NCBI GenBank assembly: GCA_900315175.1
Contig: OMYA01000002.1
Location: forward strand, 186,001 to 250,000
Source: an uncultured Bacteroidales bacterium
Lineage (GTDB): Bacteria; Bacteroidota; Bacteroidia; Bacteroidales; F082
DNA length: 64,000 bases
Direction: 5' to 3'
A model generated the notes under the pieces. That model did no database searches and was not told the origin of the DNA. It saw only the letters and a program-made list of their open reading frames with translations. Below are positions 1 through 8,765 of the stretch, in pieces. How positions within the stretch are numbered: the stretch's first letter is position 1; each line of letters starts with the position of its first letter. Both the position numbers and the translations under genes were made by a program.

Positions 1-717
1 CGGGGTTAGAATCATTTCGTTTTTACGGAAACGCAGGCCGTAAGCCATTCTTCTTGCCACTCTTTCAGCCGACATCATTCTGTTTTCATTGCGGGGTGTC
101 ATGCCTTGAGGCGAGCCGTCGGCAAGCAGTGCCACATTTCTGATGTTTGATGCTGTGAATCCAGGGGCGAACACCATTACATGAAGTCCATCATAGCGGT
201 GTTCGACTCTCAGTGTGTTAAGGAATCCCCTGATGGCGAATTTTGATGCTGAATAGCCTGTTCTGCCTGGCAATCCGATATGTCCTGCCGTGGAGATGAC
301 GCCCACCACGCTGCCTTTCGACTTGAGGAGATGAGGCAAAGCGTATTTTGTGCAGTACACGGTACCCCAGAAATTAGTGTCCATGAGCCTTTTTATGACA
401 TCAAGATCAAGGTCGACGAACATGGCACGCATGGAAATTCCTGCATTGTTGACGAGGACATCGATGCGACCGAATTTTTTGACGGTTTCTTCAATAAGGT
501 TTTTGCAGTCTTCTTCCACTGAAACATCGGTCTGGACGCACAAGATATTATCCTGATTAGGCATCTCAGTCTTGATCTGTTCCAGCCGTTCGATGGAACG
601 CGCCGCCATCACGACTTTACAGTCTTGTGAGGCGAATAATTTGGCTGTAGCCAGCCCGATACCCGAGCTGGCTCCAGTCACTATAATCACTTTATCTTTA
701 AAATACTTATATTTCAT
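1..717 (-). CDS. Short-chain dehydrogenase/reductase (SDR), 3' end cut by window edge
   Basis: A classical SDR: NAD(P)-dependent oxidoreductase of unknown substrate. The 239 visible codons are open with no stop before the left edge, so the C-terminus is missing. Seen in the sequence: the Rossmann motif TGASSGIG at residues 14-21, NNAG at about 90-93, a likely catalytic Ser142, and YSASK giving Tyr155 and Lys159. It starts one base after the stop of the serine-palmitoyltransferase-like gene, so the two are almost certainly co-transcribed. That placement makes a 3-ketosphinganine reductase or another lipid ketone reductase an attractive guess, but the substrate cannot be read from the motifs. 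The family call is firm; the specific role is inference. Confidence 0.85.
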   Translation of the reverse strand, partial: MKYKYFKDKVIIVTGASSGIGLATAKLFASQDCKVVMAARSIERLEQIKTEMPNQDNILCVQTDVSVEEDCKNLIEETVKKFGRIDVLVNNAGISMRAMFVDLDLDVIKRLMDTNFWGTVYCTKYALPHLLKSKGSVVGVISTAGHIGLPGRTGYSASKFAIRGFLNTLRVEHRYDGLHVMVFAPGFTASNIRNVALLADGSPQGMTPRNENRMMSAERVARRMAYGLRFRKNEMILTP

Positions 718-718
718 T

Positions 719-1978
719 TTAAAGAATAGCCATCTTAGGCATTTCCGGGTTGTCGTACTTACCTGCAGCGAGTTTTTCTTTGATTTCCTTGAATGCGTTG
801 AGTGTGTACTCCACGTCTTCGAGTGAGTGTGCCGCTGTAGGGATGATTCTGAAGATAATCATGCCTCTTGGGATGACAGGATATGTCACGATTGAGCAGA
901 AAATCTTATAGTTAGTACGGAGGTCGCGTGCGATCCATGCGGCCTGCACCTCATTTCCAGGGAGGAAGATAGGTGTCACGCAAGCTTCTGCCGGTCCGAT
1001 CTCGAATCCGAGGTCGCGGAAGCCTTTCTGCAAGGTGCGTGTGACGGCCCAGAGTTTCTTACGGAGCTCGTCGCCTTCTGCGCTGCGGATGATTTCGAGA
1101 CGTTTCAAGCAACCTTCAACGATAGGCATTGGCAGTGACTTGGCATACATTTGCGAGCGCATGTTATATCTCAGGTAGTCGATGATGACCTTCGGACCTG
1201 CCACGAAGCCACCGATGATAGCCATTGACTTTGCGTAGGCGCCAATGTAGAGGTCGATATCGTCCATCACGCCGAAATGCTCTGATGTGCCGCGGCCTGT
1301 AGGACCCATGCAGCCGAATCCGTGAGCGTCGTCGATGAGGATACGGAACTGATATTTCTTCTTGAGAGCCACAATCTGGTCGAGGATACCGAGAGCGCCC
1401 GTCATACCAAACACGCCTTCTGTGATGAGAAGGATGCCGCCACCGGTCTTCTTCACCACCTCAGTGGCACGCTGCAACATCTTTTCGCAGCTGACGATAT
1501 CGTTGTGTTTGAAGTGGAATGACTGTCCCATGTGCAGACGCTTGCCGTCGATGAGGCAGGCATGAGCCTCAGCGTCGAAAACGATAACGTCGTTACGGGT
1601 GCAGAGTGCGTCGATAGTTGAAACGATGCCCTGATAGCCGAAGTTGAACTCGTAAGCGTCCTCTTTATGTTCGAAGTCAGCGAGCTCGCGTTCGAGACGT
1701 TCGTGCAGACGGGTGTTACCGCTCATCATACGGGCTCCCATAGGGTAAGCGAGACCCCAACGGGCAGCAGCCTCAGCGTCAACTCTTCTCACCTCAGGAT
1801 GATTAGCCAATCCGAGGTAATTGTTCAAACTCCAGCACAAAACGTCAACACCATTAAAACGCATGTGTGGTCCCAGTTCTCCTTCCAAACGAGGGAATGC
1901 AAAATATCCGTGAATACGGTCCATGTACTGTCCGATCGGACCACCAGAATCGTGAGCTATTCTTTCAAAAATTTCCAT
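719..1978 (-). CDS. spt: Alpha-oxoamine synthase, serine palmitoyltransferase-like
   Basis: PLP-dependent enzyme of the alpha-oxoamine synthase group (KBL/AONS/SPT), which joins an amino acid to an acyl thioester with loss of CO2. In Bacteroidota, close relatives are taken as serine palmitoyltransferases that start sphingolipid synthesis. Visible: SWSLNNYLGL-type N-terminus, substrate-pocket histidines, the PLP-binding DDAHGFG at about 216-222, and Lys250 in AYAKSM as Schiff-base residue. I start it at the ATG giving MEIFERIAHD (419 aa); a TTG 27 bases upstream lies next to the TAATTTTG promoter box and is unlikely. The downstream SDR is one base away. 8-amino-7-oxononanoate synthase or KBL is possible, but no biotin genes are near. 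Confidence 0.75.
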   Translation of the reverse strand: MEIFERIAHDSGGPIGQYMDRIHGYFAFPRLEGELGPHMRFNGVDVLCWSLNNYLGLANHPEVRRVDAEAAARWGLAYPMGARMMSGNTRLHERLERELADFEHKEDAYEFNFGYQGIVSTIDALCTRNDVIVFDAEAHACLIDGKRLHMGQSFHFKHNDIVSCEKMLQRATEVVKKTGGGILLITEGVFGMTGALGILDQIVALKKKYQFRILIDDAHGFGCMGPTGRGTSEHFGVMDDIDLYIGAYAKSMAIIGGFVAGPKVIIDYLRYNMRSQMYAKSLPMPIVEGCLKRLEIIRSAEGDELRKKLWAVTRTLQKGFRDLGFEIGPAEACVTPIFLPGNEVQAAWIARDLRTNYKIFCSIVTYPVIPRGMIIFRIIPTAAHSLEDVEYTLNAFKEIKEKLAAGKYDNPEMPKMAIL

Positions 1979-2002
1979 TTTATTAAAATTTGATTTACTT
2001 CG

Positions 2003-2010
2003 CAAAATTA
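2003..2010 (-). promoter_or_regulatory. -7 box of spt-SDR operon promoter
   Basis: On the minus strand the sequence reads TAATTTTG, a match to the Bacteroidota TAnnTTTG box, 24 bases before the chosen spt start. No clear TTG -33 element at 19-21 bases was seen. Confidence 0.5.
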
Positions 2011-2099
2011 GTAAAAATCTTTACAGTATGCACATAATTCTATTTTTTTATTTTTATATTAAAATAATCCGAAAAATACCAGGGATAAGCATTTTTTTG

Positions 2100-2107
2100 T
2101 ATTTTTG
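2100..2107 (+). promoter_or_regulatory. -7 box of SDR-VOC operon promoter
   Basis: TATTTTTG matches TAnnTTTG and lies 17 bases before the ATG of the second SDR. It overlaps an upstream in-frame GTG, which argues that the GTG is promoter and not a start codon. Confidence 0.5.
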
Positions 2108-2124
2108 TGGGCTATTTTAAAGAT

Positions 2125-2916
2125 ATGATAGACTTAAAGAATAAAAACGCTCTTGTTACAGGTGCAAGCTCAGGAATCGGGGCGGCGATAGCTCGTCGTC
2201 TCGCCAAGGAAAAATGCAATCTTTTTCTGACTGGACTTGGTGAAACGCAGCTTCAGGAGACAAAGGAAATTTGTGAGAAGGAAGGCGTCAAGGTTTATTT
2301 TAAAGAATGTAATTTCGCCGAGTTCGCCTCCATCGACGAGCTTGTTAAAGAGATAAAATCCATCGGTTTTCATATCGACTTATATGTTTTGAATGCTGGA
2401 ATATCGCAGCGTGACCGCGGGCTGGAGACAGATTTCGCCATCGACCAGAAAATCATGCAAGTCAACTATTGGAGCAGTGTGTATCTCGTGAAGCAGTTCA
2501 AAGATGAGATTTTGGCATCAGAGCACGTGAATATGTCCGTAACAACCTCATTGGCAGGGCTTTTCGGTTTTCCGTTAAGGACATCCTACTGCGCGTCAAA
2601 ACATGCTTTGTTCGGATTTTTCGAGTCGTTGGATCTTGAATATCCCAATATCCGTGTCACCTTCCTGATTCCGGGGCGCATCAACACTCCTATCAGCAAG
2701 AGCGCCTTGAAAGGCAATGGTGAACAATATGCCAAAATGGACGCTGGTCAGGCGAAAGGCCTCGACGTCGACAAAGCGGCAAAACGCGCTGTGAAAGCCA
2801 TCAGAAAAGAAAGACACCGCAAGCTCATCGGCAAAGGCGAGCTGCTCATGGCATTTATTAATAGGTATATCCCTTGGCTTTATTACAAAATCGCAAACAA
2901 AATATCTCCAACATAA
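2125..2916 (+). CDS. Short-chain dehydrogenase/reductase (SDR)
   Basis: A second complete SDR, 263 aa, probably a cytoplasmic NAD(P)H-dependent ketone reductase or alcohol dehydrogenase. Visible: VTGASSGIG at 11-19, LNAG at about 89-92, Ser142, and YCASK with Tyr155 and Lys159. The hydrophobic C-terminal tail (MAFINRYIPWLYYKIANK) suggests membrane or lipid association. The ATG is preferred over an in-frame GTG 18 bases upstream because the GTG overlaps a TAnnTTTG promoter box. It is divergent from the serine-palmitoyltransferase-like gene and overlaps the next gene by one base (TAATG). Together with the first SDR it gives two candidate reductases around one oxoamine synthase. Substrate unknown. 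Confidence 0.85.
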   Translation: MIDLKNKNALVTGASSGIGAAIARRLAKEKCNLFLTGLGETQLQETKEICEKEGVKVYFKECNFAEFASIDELVKEIKSIGFHIDLYVLNAGISQRDRGLETDFAIDQKIMQVNYWSSVYLVKQFKDEILASEHVNMSVTTSLAGLFGFPLRTSYCASKHALFGFFESLDLEYPNIRVTFLIPGRINTPISKSALKGNGEQYAKMDAGQAKGLDVDKAAKRAVKAIRKERHRKLIGKGELLMAFINRYIPWLYYKIANKISPT

Positions 2917-3986
2917 TGAATACAGAAAAAGAGAAAGTCATCTGCGGCATCCAGCAGGTCGGCATCGGAGTTGAAGACCTCCAGACATCATGGCAATGGT
3001 ACAACAAGCACCTGAACATTCAGATTCCTATCGTCGACGACGAAGGTGTCGCTGAGCGCATGCTTCCATACACTGGCGGCAAGCCTCAGCCGCGTCATGC
3101 CATCCTCGCGATATCACAACGCGGTGGCGGTGGCTTTGAGATCTGGCAACCTCAAGGACGTAAAGTGGTGTATCCAAAAGAGCCTTTGCGCTTGGGAGAC
3201 TTCGGCATCAACATCTGCAAGGTGAAGGCAAAAAATGTCCAAAGAGTTTATAACTACTTCAAAGACAACAACATAACCATTCTCAGCAATATCAACGTCT
3301 CCCCTCTTGGCCTCGAGCATTTTTATATGCAGGACCCATGGGGCAACATCTTCGAGATTGAAAAAGACGATTATTGCTTCATAAATGTCGACCAACACAC
3401 TGGCGGCTCAAACGGCGTGGTGATTGGAGTGTCGGACATGGATAAATCCATCGAGTTTTACACCAAACTCCTTGATTATAATGTCATTGCATTCGATAAG
3501 ACTGACATCTTCGATGATTTCAGCAATCTCCCTGGCGGAAAATGCAAGGTACGTCGTGTGGAACTGAAACGCTCAAAGCCTGTATGCGGTCCACTTAGCG
3601 ATTTGATGGGTAATTCTCACATTGAATTGGTTCAAAACTTTGATATTGAAGGACATAAGACACTCGAAGGCAGATGGTGGGGCGACCCGGGATTTATCCA
3701 TCTTTGCTTCGACGTTCGCAACATGGACAAGGTTCATGAAGCGGCATTGGCTCTCGGTCACGACTTCGTGTGCGACAGCGGTGACAACTTTGACATGGGC
3801 GATGCCAACGGACACTTCACATACGTGGAAGACCCCGACGGAGCGCTCATCGAGTTCGTCGAGACATTCAAGATTCCGGTAATCAGAAAATTGGGAATCT
3901 CAATAAATCTCAGAAAAAGAGACGATTACAAACCACTTCCAAGAATTATCACGAAGGCGCTTCGCTTCATGAAAGTGGAGTTTTAG
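2916..3986 (+). CDS. Two-domain VOC (glyoxalase/dioxygenase superfamily) protein
   Basis: A 356-aa protein with two consecutive vicinal-oxygen-chelate halves. The first (about 10-155) opens with IQQVGIGVEDLQTSWQWY and closes with the typical DPWGNIFEIE; the second (about 165-320) opens with GVSDMDKSIEFYTKLL and closes with DPDGALIEFVE. Metal-binding residues are likely the His/Glu at the strand ends, such as the final Glu of each half. The overall plan resembles 4-hydroxyphenylpyruvate dioxygenase or catechol extradiol enzymes, but I cannot assign a reaction. It overlaps the upstream SDR by one base, so the two are translationally coupled and probably act on one pathway. Confidence 0.8.
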   Translation: MNTEKEKVICGIQQVGIGVEDLQTSWQWYNKHLNIQIPIVDDEGVAERMLPYTGGKPQPRHAILAISQRGGGGFEIWQPQGRKVVYPKEPLRLGDFGINICKVKAKNVQRVYNYFKDNNITILSNINVSPLGLEHFYMQDPWGNIFEIEKDDYCFINVDQHTGGSNGVVIGVSDMDKSIEFYTKLLDYNVIAFDKTDIFDDFSNLPGGKCKVRRVELKRSKPVCGPLSDLMGNSHIELVQNFDIEGHKTLEGRWWGDPGFIHLCFDVRNMDKVHEAALALGHDFVCDSGDNFDMGDANGHFTYVEDPDGALIEFVETFKIPVIRKLGISINLRKRDDYKPLPRIITKALRFMKVEF

Positions 3987-4028
3987 TTTACTGTTTACGG
4001 TTTACTGTTTACCGTTTACTGTTTATTG
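3987..4028 (+). repeat. Six tandem degenerate heptamers (TTTACNG family)
   Basis: Exactly six 7-nt units: TTTACTG, TTTACGG, TTTACTG, TTTACCG, TTTACTG, TTTATTG. They begin immediately after the stop codon of the VOC gene. One of several heptamer arrays in the window. Confidence 0.9.
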
Positions 4029-4036
4029 ATGACAAT

Positions 4037-4067
4037 AAAAAAAGCGAGAATTAATTCTCGCTTTTTT
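4037..4067. terminator. Bidirectional terminator between VOC and ompH genes
   Basis: An A-run, then AGCGAGAA-TTAA-TTCTCGCT, then a T-run: a near-perfect hairpin serving two convergent genes. Confidence 0.85.
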
Positions 4068-4070
4068 AAT

Positions 4071-4090
4071 TATAAACTGTAAACTGTAAA
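4071..4090 (+). repeat. Heptamer array, opposite sense to the one at 3987
   Basis: About three heptamers (AAACTGT type) between the terminator and the ompH stop. Together with the TTTACNG array they bracket the hairpin in roughly inverted sense. Confidence 0.75.
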
Positions 4091-4093
4091 CCA

Positions 4094-4603
4094 TTAAAGA
4101 CCAAGTTTTGCCTTAACATCAGAAGTGATGTCGATAGCGCTGTCACCGATTGAGAGGATGACGGTCTTCTCGAACACGTAAGCCAGACCTTTAGATTTCA
4201 CAACATCGTCGATAGCTGCTTTAATCTTGTCGAGCATAGGCTTTGAAAGCTCTTCCTGTTTTGCTGCGAGGTCGTTTTCAGCGTTTGCCTGGAACTCCTG
4301 GATTCTGCCCTGAAGGTCAACGATTTCTTTTTCTTTTGACTGACGAAGGATGTTTGACATTGTTGCTGAGTTAGCCTCATAGTCTCTCATCTTGGTCTGA
4401 TATTCAGTTGCCATTGCCTGCAGTTCAGCCTGAAGCTCGCTGTAATAAGTCTGCAAATCCTGCTGAATTTTAGCGCTCTCCGGCATCATGTCAATAATGA
4501 CTTGTGAATCAACATAACCGATTTTCTGTCCCTGTGCGTTAGCTCCAAAACCAATACCAAGTGCTAACACAATCAAAACCAATACTTTAGTTAATTTTTT
4601 CAT
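4094..4603 (-). CDS. ompH: OmpH/Skp-family periplasmic chaperone
   Basis: A 169-aa Skp/OmpH-type chaperone that holds unfolded outer-membrane proteins in the periplasm for BamA. Visible: signal peptide ending ANAQ at about residue 23, the family opening KIGYVDSQVII, then long charged heptad-rich helices (about 45-130) predicted as the coiled-coil arms, and the C-terminal VKSKGLAYVFEKTVIL strand. It is the last gene of the porG-uppS-bamA-ompH-ompH series but has its own strong promoter, so it may be made in excess. It is a shorter paralogue of the next gene. Confidence 0.9.
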   Translation of the reverse strand: MKKLTKVLVLIVLALGIGFGANAQGQKIGYVDSQVIIDMMPESAKIQQDLQTYYSELQAELQAMATEYQTKMRDYEANSATMSNILRQSKEKEIVDLQGRIQEFQANAENDLAAKQEELSKPMLDKIKAAIDDVVKSKGLAYVFEKTVILSIGDSAIDITSDVKAKLGL

Positions 4604-4636
4604 TTTATTAAAATTTAATTATTATCTAATTTTTTG

Positions 4637-4666
4637 CAAAAATACGACTTTTTTGTTTATCATCAA
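4637..4666 (-). promoter_or_regulatory. Promoter of distal ompH gene
   Basis: Minus strand: TTG, 19 bases, then TATTTTTG, which is the full Bacteroidota -33/-7 arrangement, about 34 bases before the start codon. Confidence 0.75.
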
Positions 4667-4695
4667 GTATTTTTACAATGATTATTCTTGATTTA

Positions 4696-5313
4696 TTATT
4701 TTCTGCCGTCGGAGGCATTACCTTTTGAGCCAGTGCTGCCTGTGTTTCCCGAGCGTTTTCTATCCTGGCGGCGCACTGTCTGCATCACATTACCGATCTC
4801 ATCTAGAACGTCATCGCTGATATCAAGTTTTTCGTTGCAATACAACAATGTGGTGCTTGCTGATTTGTCGAACACAAAGGAATAGTTTTTGACCTGTGCC
4901 ACCTGATTGATGGCATTGTAAATCTTCTCTTGGATAGGCTGAATCAGTTCGATGCGTTTGGTAAACAGTTCGCCATCTGGTCCGAAATATTGCATTTGAA
5001 GTGCTGCCAGTTCCTGTTCTTTGGCTGCTATTGCCGCTTCTTTCTTGTTTTTCATGTCATCAGAAAGGAGTACCGACTCAGTCTGATAGTCGCGTTTCAT
5101 CTGATCGAGTTTGTCGCGCATATTTTTAAGTTCTTTCTGCCATCCCACCGACATCTGGTTGATTTCCTCCTGAGCGTCGCCATATTCAGGGATATTTTGG
5201 AGGATATACTCAGTATCGACATACGCGAACTTCTGATTTCCTTGGGCTTTAGCTGTAGAGACACCCAAAACCATGCATATAATTAGCAATAAAACTGATG
5301 TTCTTTTTTTCAT
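4696..5313 (-). CDS. ompH: OmpH/Skp-family periplasmic chaperone (second copy)
   Basis: Paralogue of the neighbouring chaperone, 205 aa. The start is placed at the ATG giving MKKRTSVLLL; a start four codons upstream is possible. Signal peptide ends TAKAQ at about residue 24, followed by KFAYVDTEYILQNIPEY, long charged helices (about 50-135), and the NYSFVFDKSASTTLLY strand. The tail (about 180-205) is Ser/Gly/Lys/Arg-rich and looks disordered. It lies 40 bases downstream of bamA, and the two-OmpH-after-BamA order matches Porphyromonas gingivalis PG0191-PG0193. Confidence 0.88.
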   Translation of the reverse strand: MKKRTSVLLLIICMVLGVSTAKAQGNQKFAYVDTEYILQNIPEYGDAQEEINQMSVGWQKELKNMRDKLDQMKRDYQTESVLLSDDMKNKKEAAIAAKEQELAALQMQYFGPDGELFTKRIELIQPIQEKIYNAINQVAQVKNYSFVFDKSASTTLLYCNEKLDISDDVLDEIGNVMQTVRRQDRKRSGNTGSTGSKGNASDGRK

Positions 5314-5353
5314 ATCGCAACACATTTTTTCAATTTTAACATATTATTACATT

Positions 5354-8011
5354 TTAATCAATAGAGCCTCCGATTGAGAAGTGGAACTGGCTTCCGTTGG
5401 CATCAGGAGCGCCTGGCACTGCGTCGAAGCCGTAGCCCCAGTCGAGGCCGAGCATGCCGAACATCGGCAAGTAGATTCTCATACCCAGACCGGCAGAACG
5501 GTACAAATCGAAAGGATTGAACTTATCGAAGCCAAGCCAGCAGTTACCTGCTTCCACGAAAGTGAGGGCATAAATCGTAGCCGAAGGATTCAGTGTCAGA
5601 GGGTAACGCAACTCCATCGTATATTTTGCAAAAATATTACCGCCTTCCATATTGTTAGTCGAGTAACCTGGAGTCAAAGAGTTGTTGGCATAACCTCTCA
5701 TACCTATCAGCTCACGACCATCGAAGTTATACGAGCCCGTCAGACCATCGCCGCCAAGGCAGAAACGCTGGAAAGGAGTGATACCGATGGCCGGGTTATA
5801 ATAACCGAGCAAACCGAATCTGGCGCGTGTCATGATGACAAGTTTCTCAGCGATTTCTGTATACATAACCGCTTTGAACTTCCATTTATGGAACTCAACC
5901 CAATGGTACATCGCATCCTCTCGTTCGTCAACATCCGGATATTCCTTAACATAATCGACCGGATTAAAGATAGAATACGGAGGCGTCACTTCAAGAGACA
6001 GAATGAATTCAGAGCCATAACGAGGATAAATCGGGTTGCTTGTGGAGTTACGTCCGAATGTGATGTTATATCCGATAAGGTTATAATCGCCGTCACCAGT
6101 GCCGAAGTCGAAGATATTCTTATAGTTGAACAGGGTATAACGTATCAAATTGATGCCATTGTACAGTGTGAAATAATCGTCAGGCCATTTCAGACGTGTG
6201 CCGATACCCACTGACATACCTGTCTGCATAAAAATACCAGCCGGGTCAGTGTAAGTGTTTTTATATTTTGAATGATAAACCGATACTGTTAAAGCGTTAG
6301 GTTTCTTGCCTCCGAGCCAAGGTTCCGTGAATGAAACGCCATAATTAATATAGGTGGTTCCGTACGTCTGGACTCTGAATGACAATTTCTGTCCGTCGCC
6401 TGCAGGGATTGGGCGCCATGCGTCTTTTTTAAAGAAGTTTCTCAGCGACACATTGTTGAGATTCAAGCCCAAGGAGAGCATCAGACGGTTGTAGCCCCAT
6501 CCAGCGGAAAGTTCGACCTGGTCATTTGGTGTCTCCTCGACCACGTAGTTGATGTCGACGGTGCCGTCAGTAGGATCAGGTTGAATATCAGGGACTAGTT
6601 TCTGAGCGTCGAAATACTGCAAAGCTGACAATTCGCGTACTGTTCTGATGATATCGCTACGGCTATAGAGCTGACCTGGGCGAGTGTACATTTCACGAAT
6701 GATGATGCGGTCGTTGGTCTTGGTGTTACCTTGCACTATCACGCGTTTGATTGTCGCCTGGTCGCCTTCGCTCATTCTCATCTCGAGGTCGATGGTGTCG
6801 TTTTCCACTCTAATTTCAATAGGGTCGACGCGGAAGAAGAGATAACCGTCGTCCATGTACAACGAAGACACATCATAGCCGCCCTCGCTATAAGTCAGGT
6901 TTCTCTCGAGAAGTTCCTGATTGTAGACATCACCTTTGCGGATGCCGAGCACCTTGTTAAGCACTGTCGTGTCGTACTTGGTATTTCCCACCCAGGTAAT
7001 ATTACCGAAATAATACTGGTCGCCTTCACTGATGTCGAGAGCGATGCCGATATTTCTATCATCCATCACATAGACCGAGTCTCTGACAATCTTTGCGTCG
7101 CGATAGCCTTTTTCGTTGTATTTATTAATGATGAGTTGTTTGTCGGCCTCAAAATCATCTTCGTCATACCGTGAGGACTTGAATATTCTCGGTCGGATGT
7201 TTTCTGTAATATACCAAGCCACTTCGTCTTCCGCAGCTACCGGGCGGAATGTGATGAGGTCCCAGACTGTGTTTACGAACGAGGCTCCGAGTGGTCGCAG
7301 CGGGTCGAATTTGCCTCTGCGTTTTGTATCCTTCATTGCCGCACGAATTTGTGCGTCGCTCAGCACCTCGTTGTTATTAACCACTATTTCGCCAATCTTA
7401 ACTTTATGTTTTTTATCGACATCTATTATGACCATCACGTAGTTATCCATTGTGGTGTCGGGTACTGGGGTCATTTTCACCTCTGTATTCAGATAACCTT
7501 TGTCGGCATAATAATCATGGATGATTCCGCTTGTTTTGTTATAAGTATGTTCTGTTGCGACATCACCTCTTGTGATGTTGATTTTCTTTCTAAGTTCTTC
7601 AGCTTCGGACTTTTTCACGCCTTTAAACGAGAATTTACTAATTCTCGGGCGTTCTTTCATATCGATATTAATGAAAATCTTTCCTCCTAATCTTTGGGTC
7701 TGAGTGATTTGGATATCTTCGAAAAGGCCTTGATCCCACAAGTTTTTGATAGCCTGGGTGATCTTATCTCCTGGAATTTTCACTGTCATACCCACGCGCA
7801 AGCCAGAAAGCATCACGACTACGGCTGGGTCAACGTATTCGACGCCAGTTACCGTGATACCGCCGATTTCATATTCGCGAGGCAATGAATAGTCGATTTC
7901 CGACAAATCGTTTCCAACTTGAATCTGAGCGTTCGCGACAAAGCCTGTCATGAGGAAAATCCAGCATGACAAAGCTATTGCAAATAATTCAAACCTTTTC
8001 AAAAAAGTCAT
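5354..8011 (-). CDS. bamA: BamA, outer-membrane protein assembly factor
   Basis: Central, essential insertase for outer-membrane beta-barrels. I start it at MTFLKRFELF (885 aa), because an upstream in-frame start would sit inside uppS; this leaves a 4-base gap to the uppS stop. Signal peptide ends VANAQ. The first about 480 residues form POTRA repeats (for example EIGGITVTGVEYVDPAVV and TIKRVIVQGNTKTNDRII). The rest is the Omp85 barrel, with GMRGYAN as the lid-loop L6 motif and a final strand HFSIGGSID. It lies between uppS and two ompH chaperones, a conserved envelope operon. Confidence 0.95.
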   Translation of the reverse strand: MTFLKRFELFAIALSCWIFLMTGFVANAQIQVGNDLSEIDYSLPREYEIGGITVTGVEYVDPAVVVMLSGLRVGMTVKIPGDKITQAIKNLWDQGLFEDIQITQTQRLGGKIFINIDMKERPRISKFSFKGVKKSEAEELRKKINITRGDVATEHTYNKTSGIIHDYYADKGYLNTEVKMTPVPDTTMDNYVMVIIDVDKKHKVKIGEIVVNNNEVLSDAQIRAAMKDTKRRGKFDPLRPLGASFVNTVWDLITFRPVAAEDEVAWYITENIRPRIFKSSRYDEDDFEADKQLIINKYNEKGYRDAKIVRDSVYVMDDRNIGIALDISEGDQYYFGNITWVGNTKYDTTVLNKVLGIRKGDVYNQELLERNLTYSEGGYDVSSLYMDDGYLFFRVDPIEIRVENDTIDLEMRMSEGDQATIKRVIVQGNTKTNDRIIIREMYTRPGQLYSRSDIIRTVRELSALQYFDAQKLVPDIQPDPTDGTVDINYVVEETPNDQVELSAGWGYNRLMLSLGLNLNNVSLRNFFKKDAWRPIPAGDGQKLSFRVQTYGTTYINYGVSFTEPWLGGKKPNALTVSVYHSKYKNTYTDPAGIFMQTGMSVGIGTRLKWPDDYFTLYNGINLIRYTLFNYKNIFDFGTGDGDYNLIGYNITFGRNSTSNPIYPRYGSEFILSLEVTPPYSIFNPVDYVKEYPDVDEREDAMYHWVEFHKWKFKAVMYTEIAEKLVIMTRARFGLLGYYNPAIGITPFQRFCLGGDGLTGSYNFDGRELIGMRGYANNSLTPGYSTNNMEGGNIFAKYTMELRYPLTLNPSATIYALTFVEAGNCWLGFDKFNPFDLYRSAGLGMRIYLPMFGMLGLDWGYGFDAVPGAPDANGSQFHFSIGGSID

Positions 8012-8015
8012 CTCT

Positions 8016-8765
8016 CTACTTTTTAATCTGTTCACTTGTCTTCCCGAACCTGCGTTCACGACTCTGATAGTCGACGATTGCCTCATACAAGTCCTCTTTT
8101 GAGAAATCGGGCCAGTATTTCTTTGTGAAATACAGTTCTGAGTAAGCTATCTGCCACAGCAGATAATTGCTTATTCTCTCCTCCCCGCTCGTGCGGATAA
8201 GGAGGTCCGGGTCGGGCATTCCTGCTGTTGCCAGATGATTGTTAATCAATGCCTCATCTACTTGTTCCGGGGCGATCTTTCCCTGTTTAACCTCTGTTGC
8301 GATATCCTTCACCATCTTTGTCAATTCCCAGCGGCTTGAGTAGCTAAGGCATAGTGTCAGCGTCATGCGGGTATTGTTTTTGGTGTTATCTATGGCGTAC
8401 ATCAGAGCGTCGTATTGCGATTTAGGAAGACGTTTCAGATCACCTATTGCATTAAGACGTATATTATTGTCGTTCAGTGTTTTAAGCTCGTTTTTCAAAG
8501 CGGTGGTGAGCAATGACATCAGTGCGTCGACCTCCAAAGAAGAGCGGTTCCAGTTTTCTGTTGAGAAAGCGTAAAGTGTAAGATATTTGACGCCAAGTTC
8601 GGCGCAAGCTTCTGTGGTGTTACGCACAGCGTCGACGCCATGCTGATGACCGAAGATGCGCATTTTCCCTTGTTGCTTTGCCCAACGGCCATTGCCGTCC
8701 ATGATGACAGCAATATGTTCGGGCAGGCGTTCGATCAAAATCTTGTCTTTCAGGCTTTCCATCAT
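8016..8765 (-). CDS. uppS: Isoprenyl (undecaprenyl) diphosphate synthase
   Basis: Cis-prenyltransferase that builds the C55 undecaprenyl diphosphate carrier for peptidoglycan and O-antigen. About 249 aa, normal length. The catalytic signature [13 protein letters not shown] lies near residues 22-34, with HQHGVDAVR and the C-terminal [19 protein letters not shown] that binds diphosphate and Mg2+. The start is an ATG overlapping the porG stop by one base (TGATG); an upstream TTG is not needed. Sits between porG and bamA. Confidence 0.95.
   Translation of the reverse strand: MMESLKDKILIERLPEHIAVIMDGNGRWAKQQGKMRIFGHQHGVDAVRNTTEACAELGVKYLTLYAFSTENWNRSSLEVDALMSLLTTALKNELKTLNDNNIRLNAIGDLKRLPKSQYDALMYAIDNTKNNTRMTLTLCLSYSSRWELTKMVKDIATEVKQGKIAPEQVDEALINNHLATAGMPDPDLLIRTSGEERISNYLLWQIAYSELYFTKKYWPDFSKEDLYEAIVDYQSRERRFGKTSEQIKK

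Noticed and set aside
2107..2124. GTG start for the second SDR
   Set aside because: The GTG overlaps the TAnnTTTG box and adds residues not seen before the Rossmann strand.
5381..6214. 277-aa plus-strand frame opposite bamA
   Set aside because: It is the antisense shadow of bamA; no signal, promoter or domain supports it.
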